Source: Rhizobium leguminosarum
Lineage (GTDB): Bacteria > Pseudomonadota > Alphaproteobacteria > Rhizobiales > Rhizobiaceae
Assembly (NCBI RefSeq): GCF_001679785.1
Contig: NZ_CP016290.1
Coordinates: 124,001-188,000 of the forward strand
Direction: 5' to 3'
DNA: 64,000 nt
Of the stretch, positions 1 through 9,002 are shown piece by piece. The notes below the pieces were generated by a model, which saw only the letters and a program-made list of their open reading frames with translations, was not told where the DNA came from and did no database searches. The position numbers and the translations under genes are program-made. Numbering within the stretch: the stretch's first letter is position 1; the number at the start of each line of letters is the position of its first letter.

Positions 1-748
1 CAGCAATATAGTGGACGACATGGGTCTTGCCGGTGCCAGGATGTCCGTGGAGCAGAATACCCTTGCGTCCCGATTGGCCGAGGCGCTTCAACTCGTCCCG
101 GTATTTAACAAAATCGAAGATGTGCGTATCGAGCTGGGTCATAGTCGCCTTGGAAAGCACGACGTCGTTCCGGCTTACCGCAGGAAGCTTGTGCACCCTC
201 ATTGTTTCGTGAGTGCTCCCGAAGTCATTGACCTCGAAAGAGACAGCCTTGTTGCGATAATATCGGGAGCTCTTGCCCTGCGCCTGGATTGTGCGCAGAA
301 AACCCTCGGCGAAGTCACGCCCCACCTCATTAGGCAGATGAGCTATTTCGACCTGGACCTTTGGACCATGCCGGGTAGTAAACTTCGACAACATGACTGC
401 TGCAGGCATGTCGCCGTCGATCGTTATCAGCCAGAGACCGTTGTTAATCGAAGCGTATGGCTCATCTTCGCCAATGTCGATGTCCTGGTGCTGCACGGGC
501 GCCAGCCGCACGACGCGTTTTCCCTCGGAAGTGGTCAGGTCTGACAGCTTCATCGGAAAAATCTCGTACTCTTGATGTAAGCCCGAGAGCTGAGGGGACC
601 AAGGTGCGACTAGGTCCTCGATTATGGTTTGAAGATCTGGCAGGAGATGTGCTGTAAACTGCCGGCGCGAGTTCACGAGAATTGTCAGATCATTGGTCTT
701 GAAATGGCGACTAAGTTTCTGCCACACAAAGCGATCGGATTCAGTCAA
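1..748 (-). CDS. AAA+ ATPase, N-terminal part, leaves the window
   Basis: The gene reads leftwards and is cut by the window edge, so about 249 residues are visible. A Walker A P-loop, GHPGTGKT, starts near residue 235, which places the ATPase core just beyond the edge. The roughly 230 residues before it carry no motif I recognise and probably form the domain that gives the ATPase its target. The frame stays open to a TAG about 48 bases upstream of a TTG codon at 748, which has AAAGGA eight bases before it; that TTG is my preferred start. The first in-frame ATG is at 553 and would remove 65 residues. The family assignment is firm; the role is unknown. Confidence 0.75.
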   Translation of the reverse strand, partial: MTESDRFVWQKLSRHFKTNDLTILVNSRRQFTAHLLPDLQTIIEDLVAPWSPQLSGLHQEYEIFPMKLSDLTTSEGKRVVRLAPVQHQDIDIGEDEPYASINNGLWLITIDGDMPAAVMLSKFTTRHGPKVQVEIAHLPNEVGRDFAEGFLRTIQAQGKSSRYYRNKAVSFEVNDFGSTHETMRVHKLPAVSRNDVVLSKATMTQLDTHIFDFVKYRDELKRLGQSGRKGILLHGHPGTGKTHVVHYIA

Positions 749-1138
749 GACGATGTTCCTTTGAAAGTTGAGTTGAGTGGAAGGCCTGGGTCTCTAAAAG
801 CAGCATCCGCATCAGGTTTCTCTCCAAACGTTATTCTGCAGATATCGGTCTTCGCGGCCGCGAGCTCGCCATAAGGCGGCGGCCCGAACACTTCATCGAG
901 TGCCGGGTGACATCGAACCTGTCGGCGCCGGGACCGATGGCCTTTTCGTCCCGGTTCGCCGGATGGAACGGCGTCACCGCGGTAGGCGTGCACCCGTCGC
1001 TCTCCACGTCCGGGGTGCCATAACGGAAAGGCCAGATTGGCCACTGTGCTGCCCCCAGCGCAGGATCTCCCTGATCGCCTGCGACGACGGAACTTGGCCG
1101 CTGCGCCCGGTGGTTCTTGCGGGCCGCGGCTACTGAGA
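749..1138. other. no recognisable gene
   Basis: Short open frames exist on both strands but none has a recognisable domain or a good ribosome binding site. The left part joins the AAA ATPase promoter side, and the right part runs into the decayed repA copy, so this looks like a rearrangement junction. Confidence 0.3.
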
Positions 1139-1430
1139 TGATTTGTAGTTTCTCACCCTCGCGCCTGCGCGGGCAAAACTTCAAAGCCTCTTTCGGACGG
1201 GCCGAAGCGAGATAAGCACCGGAGTTCGTTAATCTGTCGAAGCGTATAGGAGCGTCGTCCTGCGGTCCCGAACTCCGGTGTTGGCCCCAGCCCATCAATT
1301 GACAACTGGCGCAGATAACACGGCCTGTCGTCGAGAATTTTTTCGGGAGCTCGCCCCGCGCGCTTAGGCGATCCCAGAGGTCTTCGCCATGGCGCTGAAT
1401 GCGCTCCGACGTTGCCTCCATTCGATCGCG
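1139..1430 (-). pseudogene. repA-like partition ATPase, N-terminal relic
   Basis: The translation contains a stretch close to the N-terminal part of the RepA-like protein at 7.3-8.6 kb (TSERIQRHGEDLWDRL and RPKEALKFCPRRREG are near matches). The copy lacks the segment that holds the helix-turn-helix in the intact gene, is frameshifted, and ends before the ATPase core. The sequence upstream of it is shared with the dispersed repeat described separately. It cannot encode a working RepA. Confidence 0.7.
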
Positions 1431-1760
1431 AGGATTCTCAGATTGTGTGATCAATGATGGCATGACGCTTTTCTTGCTATATGACGTTATGAATCCGTCA
1501 CCGACTCCTAACACGTTGGCTAGGTCAGTCAATAGCCAACAAGCATTTGCCGGCAACAAACTTACCCGCTCCATCGGAGCAGCCTTCGTCAGCCTCATTG
1601 AGTTTTTGTGTATTTCTCTCTCAGTCGGGCGCTGCGACGCAATTTCCTCGGCGATCCGCTCCGCGGTCCGGCGTGGACTAGCCTCCGACCGGGATGAACG
1701 TTCCTCCATGCCGCCGACGCCTTCGCAGCGCGCCACGACCTTCGCCGTCATCCTATATGT
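1386..1760 (-). repeat. dispersed repeat, repA start and upstream region, copy 1
   Basis: The segment resembles 10262-10560 and, in its distal half, 24600-24764 and 47822-48118. Shared landmarks are CCAACAA followed by CCGGCTCC or CCGCTCC, a GCTCC-ATC-GGAGC hairpin, CCTTTCGTCAGC and CATTGA. Read from the minus strand it ends at the start of a repA-like frame. It was probably the control region of a rep gene that has been copied around the plasmid. Confidence 0.55.
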
Positions 1761-1794
1761 CTGCGCAGCCTGGGCTTTGAAACAACGGCCCTGC

Positions 1795-2075
1795 GCTGTC
1801 ACGTTGTTTGAACGGCAGGCGAGTCAAGGCCCGTGCGGACAGTTTCAGACGAGCTGGCCGCTGACGGCTTTCTACTGGGCCATGGCTTGCGGTCGGTGAT
1901 TGCGAATCTGGTTGGCAGAATATTTTGTGTGATCTGGAACGAAGAGATTGCGAACGACTGAGAACAGCGAAACAAAAATGTTGCAAGCTCCCGATTGATC
2001 GGAATCCCTGGCGCATTCGTTCCCGTTTTCGAAACGGCAGATGCGAATTCTCCGCCCGGTTGTTCAAGCTCTTGG
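1795..2075 (-). mobile_element. IS6-family fragment, 3' end
   Basis: The end sequence TGTCACGTTGTTTGA matches the terminal repeat of the IS6-family copies at 41, 48 and 59 kb. The minus-strand frame reads LNNRAENSHLPFRKRER, the typical catalytic-Glu region of these transposases, followed by the degenerate C-terminus. The N-terminal two thirds are missing. Confidence 0.75.
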
Positions 2076-2208
2076 ATCGTGTCCCGGCACGTGGTGTAGG
2101 TGGCGGGAGGTAGCAAATCCGAGCGCCCGCGCGCTTTTCATAGCGCTGTAGCGGGTGATTGGGTTTGCGGGCGGCCATCAGTGTTTTCCGCTAGGGTCGG
2201 GTTGTTGA

Positions 2209-3408
2209 ATGACCAATGACATGATGAACGTGCGCTCGCTTGTTGAGAAGAGCGCCGATGCAGATTTGTTGCGTGAGATGATCGGCTTTGCCGCCGAGCG
2301 GCTGATGGAGCTGGAGGTCGGCTCGGCCACCGGTGCTGACTTCGGCGAGAAGAACCCGATGCGCCTTGCTCAACGCAACGGCTACCGCGACCGCGATTGG
2401 GAGACGCGAGCCGGAACCGTTGAACTCCGCATTCCGAAGCTGCGCAAGGGAAGCTATTTTCCGAGCTTTCTCGAGCCGCGCCGTATGGCAGAGAAGGCTC
2501 TGACAGCCGTTATCCAGGAAGCGTATATCCAGGGAATCTCGACCCGTTCTGTCGACGATCTGATCAAGGCCATGGGCATGTCGGGCATCTCCAAAAGCCA
2601 GGTGAGCCGCCTGTGCGAGGAAATCAACGTCAAGGTAAAGGCGTTTCTCGACAGACCGATTGAGGGCGAGTGGCCGTACGTCTGGGTGGATGCGACGTAC
2701 CTCAAAGTCCGGCGTGGCGGTCGCATCGTCTCCGTCGCCGTCATCATTGCTGTGGGCGTCAATAACGACGGACGGCGCGAGGTCCTGGGTATGGAGGTCG
2801 GCACATCGGAGGCAGAACCGATCTGGACGGAGTTCCTGCGCAGGCTGACACGTCGAGGATTGCGGGGCGTGAAGCTCGTCGTCTCCGATGCGCATGAAGG
2901 TCTCAAAGCCGCCGTCACCAAGGTTCTCAACGCCACTTGGCAAAGGTGCCGGGTTCACTTCATGAGAAACGTCCTGGCACATGCCGGAAAGAGCGGCAGG
3001 CGGGTGGTATCCGCCTTCATCGCAACGGCCTTCGCCCAAGAGACGCCGGAGGCAGCAAGCGCTCAATGGCGCAGCGTCGCCGATCAGATCAGACCGAAAG
3101 TGCCGAAGCTTGCCACCATCATGGACGACGCTGAAGAGGACGTGCTCGCATACATGACCTTCCCGAAAGAGCACCGTGCAAAGCTGCACTCGACGAATCC
3201 AATCGAGCGTCTCAACGGCGAAATCAAGCGACGCACCGAGGTGGTCGGTATCTTTCCGAACGACGAAGCGATCGTCCGCCTCGTTGGCGCGCTGCTGCTC
3301 GAACAGAACGACGAATGGGCCGTCCAACGCGCCAGGTACATGACGCTTGAGACCATGGCCCAAATGAGCGATGATCCCCAAATCAGTCTGCCCGCTGTGG
3401 CTCGCTGA
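2209..3408 (+). CDS. IS256-family (mutator-type) transposase
   Basis: A 399-residue protein of the length expected for the family. It contains the DDE core with [20 protein letters not shown] and the later Glu in [15 protein letters not shown], plus the CRVHFMRN signature between them. The frame is intact and starts at ATG 2209. It resembles the rhizobial ISRm3/ISRm5 group. The flanking 2165-2208 and 3409-3480 belong to the element. A short sequence near its right end (CAGCTACACCACTCCC) also occurs at about 5300, showing that another copy once sat there. Confidence 0.9.
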   Translation: MTNDMMNVRSLVEKSADADLLREMIGFAAERLMELEVGSATGADFGEKNPMRLAQRNGYRDRDWETRAGTVELRIPKLRKGSYFPSFLEPRRMAEKALTAVIQEAYIQGISTRSVDDLIKAMGMSGISKSQVSRLCEEINVKVKAFLDRPIEGEWPYVWVDATYLKVRRGGRIVSVAVIIAVGVNNDGRREVLGMEVGTSEAEPIWTEFLRRLTRRGLRGVKLVVSDAHEGLKAAVTKVLNATWQRCRVHFMRNVLAHAGKSGRRVVSAFIATAFAQETPEAASAQWRSVADQIRPKVPKLATIMDDAEEDVLAYMTFPKEHRAKLHSTNPIERLNGEIKRRTEVVGIFPNDEAIVRLVGALLLEQNDEWAVQRARYMTLETMAQMSDDPQISLPAVAR

Positions 3409-3585
3409 TATCCGCTCCGACCCATGTCGGAAAGCACGGCCATCAGCCGTCAGCTACACCACTCCCGTGGACACGATCTTTCGGCGCGATTAATCTTCGG
3501 TGGGCGCCCTTTGTAGATGCCGCGTCTCCTGGCGGCGGCGATGCCTTCTTCAGCTTGTCGCTCGCGCCGCAGGTTGGTTTCGAAC

Positions 3586-4705
3586 GGCGTTGTTGCGTGG
3601 ATCACCCGTCGACTGATATTGAGCGGTGGTTTTCAGTCTCAAGTTTTCAGTCTCCTGATCCGGATTTCGACGATGCCGCACAAGTTCAATGCCGATCGGC
3701 GGGACAAGATTGCCAAGCAGAAATATCAAGTTACGAATTGGCCGGCATATAATGAAAGCCTGCGTCAACGTGGTGATTTGACCATCTGGGTGAAGGATGA
3801 GGCCCTGTCTTTATGGACGGCGCGGAGGCGGACATCGCGGGGTGGTCAGCCGAAATACTCGGATCTGGCGATTACGTTGTGCTTGACCCTGCGCGTCGTC
3901 TACGGGCTGGCGCTACGCCAGACCCAAGGCTTGATGCGCAGTGTCGCGGCGCTGATGGGGTTCGATATTGCCGTGCCTGACGTCTCCACCCTGTCTCGCC
4001 GGAGCAAAGGGCTGGCGTTGCCGTCGACAAAGTCCCGAGCCACAACATCAGGTCCGGTCCATCTGGTTGTCGACAGCACCGGCTTGAAGGTCTTCGGCGA
4101 GGGCGAGTGGCTGGAAAACAAGCACAAAACCAAGGCCAAACGCAAAAGATGGCGCAAACTGCACCTTGGTCTCAATCTTGTCAGTGGTGAGATTGTTTGT
4201 CCGATCTGACGTGGATGATGTCGGCGATCCGACAGCGTTACCAGGACTTCTGGACCAGATCGGTGGCCCCGTCGAGAAGTTCATTGCCGACGGCGCCTAT
4301 GATGGAACGCCAAGCCGAGATCTTCTGGCGACACGCTTTGGTGAGATCGTGGAGGTCATTATCCCACCTCCCAAGACTGCCGTTGCCAGCCCTCAATCGG
4401 TGCTGGTTCCATCTGTCCGCGATCGCCATATTGCAGAAATCCAGACCAAAGGGCGGATGGCATGGCAGAAATCCACCGGCTACAACAAGCGCAGTCGCGC
4501 TGAGACCCAGATGGGTCGATGGAAGGCTGTGATCGGGCCCAAACTCAAAGCCCGACATTTTGACAATCAGAAGACTGAAGCGAAGATTGGCGTCCGTGTT
4601 CCTAACCGGATGACAGAACTTGGCCGGGCCCAAGTTCGAGCGCGTTGCATGAAAAATGCGGTGGATAGGGTTGCCTCGTCTAAAGTCTGATCCATGCAAC
4701 AGTGC
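3586..4705 (+). mobile_element. IS5-family element, copy 1
   Basis: The left end is GGCGTTGTTGCGTGGATCAC and the right end, read on the minus strand, is GCACTGTTGCATGGATCAG, an imperfect inverted repeat. The element carries one transposase interrupted by a frameshift. Its right end cuts the XRE regulator gene at 4.7-4.85 kb. Related partial copies lie at 31769-32528, 45705-45911 and 58749-58976. Confidence 0.85.
3673..4690 (+). pseudogene. IS5-family transposase, frameshifted
   Basis: The first frame covers 3673-4209 with the first catalytic Asp in HLVVDSTGLKVFG and ends at VSGEIVCPI. The second frame covers about 4195-4690 with ADGAYDG and the Glu region RSRAETQMGRWK. Comparison with the intact IS5-family protein at 56.7 kb shows the two frames should be one. 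The lesion lies in GTTTGTCCGATCTGACGTGG. The partial copy at 31.8-32.5 kb has the same lesion, so the break predates the last duplication. Confidence 0.85.
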
Positions 4706-4847
4706 TGGGCTCCATGGTGCCCCGCTCTATCTGGGAAATATGGCTCTGCGTCAGACCCGAGCGCGCACTTAGCTCGCGCTGGCTCATGTTCTTGGCCTCG
4801 CGCGCTGCGCGTATCTGCTGGGTGATGTGCTCGGTCTTATATGCCAT
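4680..4847 (-). pseudogene. XRE-family HTH regulator, cut by IS5
   Basis: The minus-strand frame starts at ATG 4847 and reads through a classical Cro/C1 helix-turn-helix (MSQRELSARSGLTQSHISQI, then ERGTMEPS). It enters the IS5 end after about 48 residues and stops at a TAG inside the element. HipB-like antitoxins and small repressors look like this, but the partner gene is gone. The remaining 55-residue product still contains the whole HTH, so residual DNA binding is possible. Confidence 0.75.
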
Positions 4848-4863
4848 ATCATTATCCTATATC

Positions 4864-4877
4864 ATACGATACCGTAT
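4864..4877. promoter_or_regulatory. inverted repeat, probable operator of the cut XRE gene
   Basis: ATACG-ATAC-CGTAT lies 17 bases upstream of the ATG at 4847 in an AT-rich stretch with further ATAT elements. Autoregulatory XRE genes usually have such sites. This is inference from position and symmetry. Confidence 0.4.
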
Positions 4878-4918
4878 ATTCGGGATAATATATAGCATCT
4901 TGCCGTAACGACACGTAT

Positions 4919-4989
4919 TTAGTCCTCGACTTCCGCGAACTCCGGATCATCGTCTTCAGACGACAAATAGCGTTCGCCGGTCAACATCG
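4919..4989 (-). other. possible C-terminal tail of a lost gene
   Basis: Just left of the IS6 relic, the minus strand reads LTGERYLSSEDDDPEFAEVE and a stop. The acidic end looks protein-like, but nothing identifies the family. Confidence 0.25.
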
Positions 4990-5234
4990 GATGAAGAAGA
5001 ACATGCCCAAAAACGGCGGCTTCCAGTCCTTCAACACGGCGCGTCGAACGAACGCTGGTTTTGAGGCGGTGCTGTGGCGGAGGAAAAGATTCGGATTTTT
5101 GGGCGACTGGATAGTCAACGGTCAGAACGACCTGCTCGCGCGCCTCTTCGGACTTCAAAAGGTTAACAAAGCATGAAACGCAGGCCGTTCGACGCATAAC
5201 TGCGGCTGACGGAATAATTCTTGCGACAAGCCCC
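4990..5234 (+). mobile_element. IS6-family fragment (3' part)
   Basis: The frame KKNMPKNGGFQSFNTARRT to ARLFGLQKVNKA matches the C-terminus of the IS6 copies at 15.4 and 22.2 kb with several substitutions. The end CTTGCGACAAGCCC is a degraded version of their terminal repeat. It is an old relic. Confidence 0.8.
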
Positions 5235-5427
5235 ATCAACTTGCCTGTCGCAAGTTGACCTGCTCCCGGCCTTGACCGGAAAGCTCGGCGATCGAACCAG
5301 CTACACCACTCCCTCGAACATCATCTGCCGACGTGAGTGCCTGCCGCACCACTCGTGTGTTGCGATAGTCATCAACCGTTCCGCGCGTGTGAAACCACGC
5401 AATTCAAAGCGCCGGGTTTGCAAGAAC

Positions 5428-6762
5428 TTAGTTCGGTATTCGGTCTTGATAAACATCGAATGCGGCAGCGACAGTACGCAACATAAAGCGGTGCTCCTGT
5501 CGAACCCGAACGATACCCTTCTGCACGTCCAAGATACCGTCCTCCGCAAACATCGCCAGACGCTCAACTGAATCGAGAAAAGCGATCCAATCAAAGCCAT
5601 GAACACGGCATATGACAGGAACATCAGCTTCCAGATCGCACATTAGCCGCTCGATGATTGCGGCTCTCAGTCGATCTTCGCTGGTTAGACGATAGCCCTT
5701 TGACGTAGCAAAACGGCCAGATGCGATGTTCCTGCTATACAAACTTGGTGTAAGTTCGTTTTGCACATAACCGTCGCCTACACGGCCAATAGCTGACGCG
5801 CCGAAGCCGATCACTGTTGTGCAGGTGTCTGCCGAATAGCCCAAAGAGTTACGTCGCAGCCGGCCGGCCTTCTGCGCCAACGCAAGCTCATCGTCCGGTA
5901 AAGCGAAATGATCGAGGCCGATCGGGAGGTAGCCTTCTGCAATCAGGGTGTTGGCCACGGCCGCGGCCTGATCGGCGCGAGCTGACAGACCCGGCAGCGC
6001 CTCCTCCTCGATCAGACGTTGGTTTTTTCTATAGGATGGAACATGTGCGTAGCCGAACACGGCAAATCGACTGGGGTGCATGGCGGCAGCAGCTCTCGCG
6101 GTGTTGACGCAGGACTGCACCGTCTGATTTGGAAGACCGTAGATCAAGTCGAAATTGATGCGGTTTATGCCGTGGCGGCGCAGTTGATTGACCACAGTCG
6201 CCGTCAGTTCCTCGGGTTGGATTCGATTGATTGCTTTTTGAACATCGGGATCGAAGCTCTGTACGCCGATGCTCGCTCGGTTCACCCCGGCCGCTCCAAA
6301 GGCTTCTGCCATTTCGGTGGTGAACGTGCGCGGGTCGATCTCCACGGCGACCGTCGCCGTCGTTCCGAATGCGAATCGGCGACGCAGAAGTTCCATGAGG
6401 CTCATGAACTCCGATGGCTTGATGATGCTTGGAGTTCCGCCACCGAAATGCACGTCACCGACCGACAGCGGTTGCGTCGTCTTCTCCGCAACCATATGGA
6501 TTTCCTCACGCATCAGGGTGACATAATCGAGGATCGAGGCGTCCTGACGAGTGATGCTCGTGGGAAAGCCGCAATACCAGCACATTGATCGACAGAATGG
6601 TATGTGGAGATATAGCGATACTGGATCGTCGGATGGAAGACCCCTCAGCCATTCCCCATAATCCTTTGCGCCGACCGCCGTCGAAAATCTTGGTACAGTT
6701 GGATAGATGGTGTACCAAGGCAGGCGAGCATCATAATACTTTGTTTGGAGTGAGCTCTGCAT
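5428..6762 (-). CDS. hemN: oxygen-independent coproporphyrinogen III oxidase (radical SAM)
   Basis: The 444-residue protein has the HemN radical-SAM cluster motif C-x3-C-x2-C at residues 57, 61 and 64 (IPFCRSMCWYCGF), then GGGTPS, the EIDPR strand and GVQSFD, all in family order and at family length. HemN converts coproporphyrinogen III to protoporphyrinogen IX without oxygen, which rhizobia need for haem synthesis in microaerobic nodules. It starts at ATG 6762 with GGGAGA seven bases before it. I see no clear FNR/FixK box in the 100 bases upstream. No haem-pathway neighbour is present. Confidence 0.93.
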   Translation of the reverse strand: MQSSLQTKYYDARLPWYTIYPTVPRFSTAVGAKDYGEWLRGLPSDDPVSLYLHIPFCRSMCWYCGFPTSITRQDASILDYVTLMREEIHMVAEKTTQPLSVGDVHFGGGTPSIIKPSEFMSLMELLRRRFAFGTTATVAVEIDPRTFTTEMAEAFGAAGVNRASIGVQSFDPDVQKAINRIQPEELTATVVNQLRRHGINRINFDLIYGLPNQTVQSCVNTARAAAAMHPSRFAVFGYAHVPSYRKNQRLIEEEALPGLSARADQAAAVANTLIAEGYLPIGLDHFALPDDELALAQKAGRLRRNSLGYSADTCTTVIGFGASAIGRVGDGYVQNELTPSLYSRNIASGRFATSKGYRLTSEDRLRAAIIERLMCDLEADVPVICRVHGFDWIAFLDSVERLAMFAEDGILDVQKGIVRVRQEHRFMLRTVAAAFDVYQDRIPN

Positions 6763-6973
6763 TGATTATCTCCCATCTGATATTGGCTTTTCATCCGCTG
6801 GCGTGGCAGGGATTTCGACCGCTTTGACTTCTAGATCTACTCACTAACCCGCATTAGCCACTTTGCGCTGACCGAGAGTCTTCGACCTTTTTGTGAAATC
6901 GCCAGATACATAGCCGATGAAATCGCCTTCATCTGCCTTATCTGAGGGCCGTCTTTGTACCAGATCTCCTTCA
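6763..6973. other. intergenic, nothing recognised
   Basis: This holds the hemN upstream region on the minus strand. No gene, IS end or consensus promoter stands out. Confidence 0.3.
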
Positions 6974-7290
6974 TCAGAGGATGAGCTCGTCGGCCGTTGC
7001 AGTGCTCTCTTCTGCTGTAACCCGATAACCTGAAGTCCCCTCTCCCCGTATTGCTCCCGCGCCCGTACCGGCCTGGCTCAGTGCCGGCACACCATATCCG
7101 CAGTCACTGGAAAAGAGCTCGAGGATGTAGATGGAGCCGGCTCTCTTTGCGCGTACGCGCTCCCGCGGCGTTGACACGATGGAGACACTCCATGACGAGG
7201 TTATTTGCTCTCGCAAATTGCGAGAGGGTGATCTCACAAAGTGTCTGCTTCGTAATCCCCGCGTCCGCCATGGCGTTGGCCTCCTTCAAG
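6974..7290 (-). pseudogene. decayed TlpA-like redoxin fragment
   Basis: The frame IYILELFSSDCGY followed by PALSQ and, after drift, ATADEL is recognisably derived from the intact redoxin at 23.7-24.3 kb (IYILEFFSTTCGP, PALSDAAQLQ, ATADEARAQ). The CGPC pair has become CGYG, and the rest is deleted or frameshifted. It is a dead copy lying downstream of the RepA-like gene. Confidence 0.6.
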
Positions 7291-7334
7291 AGCTCAGCCG
7301 GTTCGATCGAGGCGCATGCGCTACGTGCGTCCGC

Positions 7335-8615
7335 TCATTTGCTAAGCCCCCTGGATTGGGAGTTCGCCTTGCCTTCGGTCTTAGAGCGCGAAGCCTGCGA
7401 CACATACATCGGGGGACGGCCCCAAACCTCGGATATGATGTCCATTACCTCCGCATTCGTGGAATTCAGGGTTTCCATCGCTTGCTCGTACGCCGATCGG
7501 CCTACCGCTCCGGCTGACAGCTCATACAACGATCGGTTTTTGAGCCCCGCTTCCCGGATCGCGTCCGATTCCCAGACGGTCGCAGTCAACAAATCATCCC
7601 CCAGGGAGTCCCGCAGTAGTGTGACTGCCTCCTGCTCTGAGACGTCATGCGGGTTGTGCCTTGTCACCAAGAATTTGACAAAATCATAATTGACCGACCT
7701 CCCAGCCTTTTCGATCAATGAAACGAAATGAGAGAAGAAGTTGAGGAACATGGCCGTTTTCGCGATATCAGCCAATTGCGGGCGGGCCATCACCAGCACG
7801 CCGGTGGCTGCTTCAAACGCACCGACGGTTAAGAAGCCGCCGCATTCAGGTGCACAGTGGATGACGACGACGTCGTAATCCGCGTCGACTTCCTTAAGCG
7901 CAGACACCATCCTGATGCTAGCGTCTGGGTACCTGAAGTTCTCGCTGTGGTAGCGCCGCGAACATTCCTCTTCGAATTCGCCGAGCTCGGAAGAACCCGG
8001 CACGAAATGAAGACCATCAAAATGGGTTTTTTGGATTATAGAGCGCATACTGACCCGATGGTCATCATAGCGTATCGCGGCATACATGCTCGCATTGTCG
8101 ACGGGTAAGGTAGCCGTGAAATAACCGTACATTTCCGACAATGAGCCCTTGGGATCGAGATCTACAGCGAGAACGCGGAAACCTTGAAGTGCAAGGCCCT
8201 GCGCCAGATAAAACGATGTGGTGGTGCTTGCGGGGCCGGCGACTACCGAGATGATCTGCAGCTTATCACCCTCGCGCCGCCGCGGGCAAAACTTCAAAGC
8301 CTCTTTCGGACGGGACGAAGCGAGATAGGCACGGAGTTCATTGATCTGTCGAAGCGTATAGGAGCGCCGTCCTGCGGTCCCTAACTCCGGTGTTGGCCCC
8401 AGCCCATCAATTGACAACTGGCGCAGATAACTGCCCGACACACCGAGAATCTCGGCAACCTCGCCCAAGGAGAACGGGCGCAAGGGCCTGTCGTCGAGAA
8501 TTTTTTCGGGAGCTGCGCCCCGCGCGCGTAGACGATCCCAGAGTTCTTTGCCATGGCGCCGAATGCGCTCCGACGTTGTGTCCAGTTGAAAGAGTGGATT
8601 CTTACAGTGTGGCAT
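7335..8615 (-). CDS. repA: RepA-like plasmid partition/replication-control protein, P-loop degenerate
   Basis: The 426-residue protein matches RepA of repABC replicons along its length. It has an N-terminal segment with a helix-turn-helix (FSLGEVAEILGVSGSYLRQL), the RPKEALKFCPRRREG linker, and a ParA-type ATPase domain with VLAVDLDPKGSLSEMYG. The deviant Walker A expected just before this (KGGxGKTT) reads VAGPASTTTS, so three residues and both lysines are missing and ATP hydrolysis is unlikely. No repB or repC lies downstream; a redoxin relic does. ATG 8615 is taken as the start because homology begins close to it. It may be a non-functional relic or act only as a DNA-binding competitor. Confidence 0.8.
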   Translation of the reverse strand: MPHCKNPLFQLDTTSERIRRHGKELWDRLRARGAAPEKILDDRPLRPFSLGEVAEILGVSGSYLRQLSIDGLGPTPELGTAGRRSYTLRQINELRAYLASSRPKEALKFCPRRREGDKLQIISVVAGPASTTTSFYLAQGLALQGFRVLAVDLDPKGSLSEMYGYFTATLPVDNASMYAAIRYDDHRVSMRSIIQKTHFDGLHFVPGSSELGEFEEECSRRYHSENFRYPDASIRMVSALKEVDADYDVVVIHCAPECGGFLTVGAFEAATGVLVMARPQLADIAKTAMFLNFFSHFVSLIEKAGRSVNYDFVKFLVTRHNPHDVSEQEAVTLLRDSLGDDLLTATVWESDAIREAGLKNRSLYELSAGAVGRSAYEQAMETLNSTNAEVMDIISEVWGRPPMYVSQASRSKTEGKANSQSRGLSK

Positions 8616-9002
8616 AAGTGGCCTCGCGACGATGTTTCTTGTGCATGACATTTTTATTCTGTTATCTGCGCCCGTCAAGGTTGAGGGAACCAGCACGCAG
8701 GTCTTTCTCGTATGGACCGGATCCGCCCGATAATGCGGGGGCGATGCCGGGCAGGCGAGGTAATAGATCTCGTTGACTTCCAGATCGAGCTTGCGGAAAA
8801 GGTCTAGCGCAGCACATTGCGCCGCTCGCATGCAAGATCAGATCTCGTCCTCCGCGAAACAAGCGCGGCGAGGTCCCTGCCGCTACCGGGACAATGCCGG
8901 ACCGGGCGCCGATGGCGAAGATAGTCGGTCATGCGCAGATCTCCATCGCCGGCCAGCTTTCGGCGGTTCGCTTTCTCGGGCAGCGTCATGGCAGGGCCGG
9001 TG
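8616..9002. other. no recognisable gene
   Basis: This region separates the RepA-like start from the end of the haem-binding protein gene. A minus-strand frame (LDLFRKLDLEVNEIYYLACP) looks protein-like but is short and has no start or domain I know. The bases nearest 8615 resemble the dispersed repA-upstream repeat. Confidence 0.3.

Noticed and set aside
831..1802. a 323-codon open frame on the minus strand as a real gene
   Set aside because: It crosses the repA relic and the dispersed repeat, and only its middle matches RepA; the rest is non-coding.
2191..3381. long minus-strand frame opposite the IS256 transposase
   Set aside because: It is the antisense shadow of a high-GC gene and has no domain.
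5255..5320. tRNA-like sequence near CAGCTACACCACTCCC
   Set aside because: The motif matches the right end of the IS256 element at 3.45 kb, and no cloverleaf can be drawn.
6763..6973. FNR/FixK box upstream of hemN
   Set aside because: I searched for TTGAT-N4-ATCAA and found no acceptable match.
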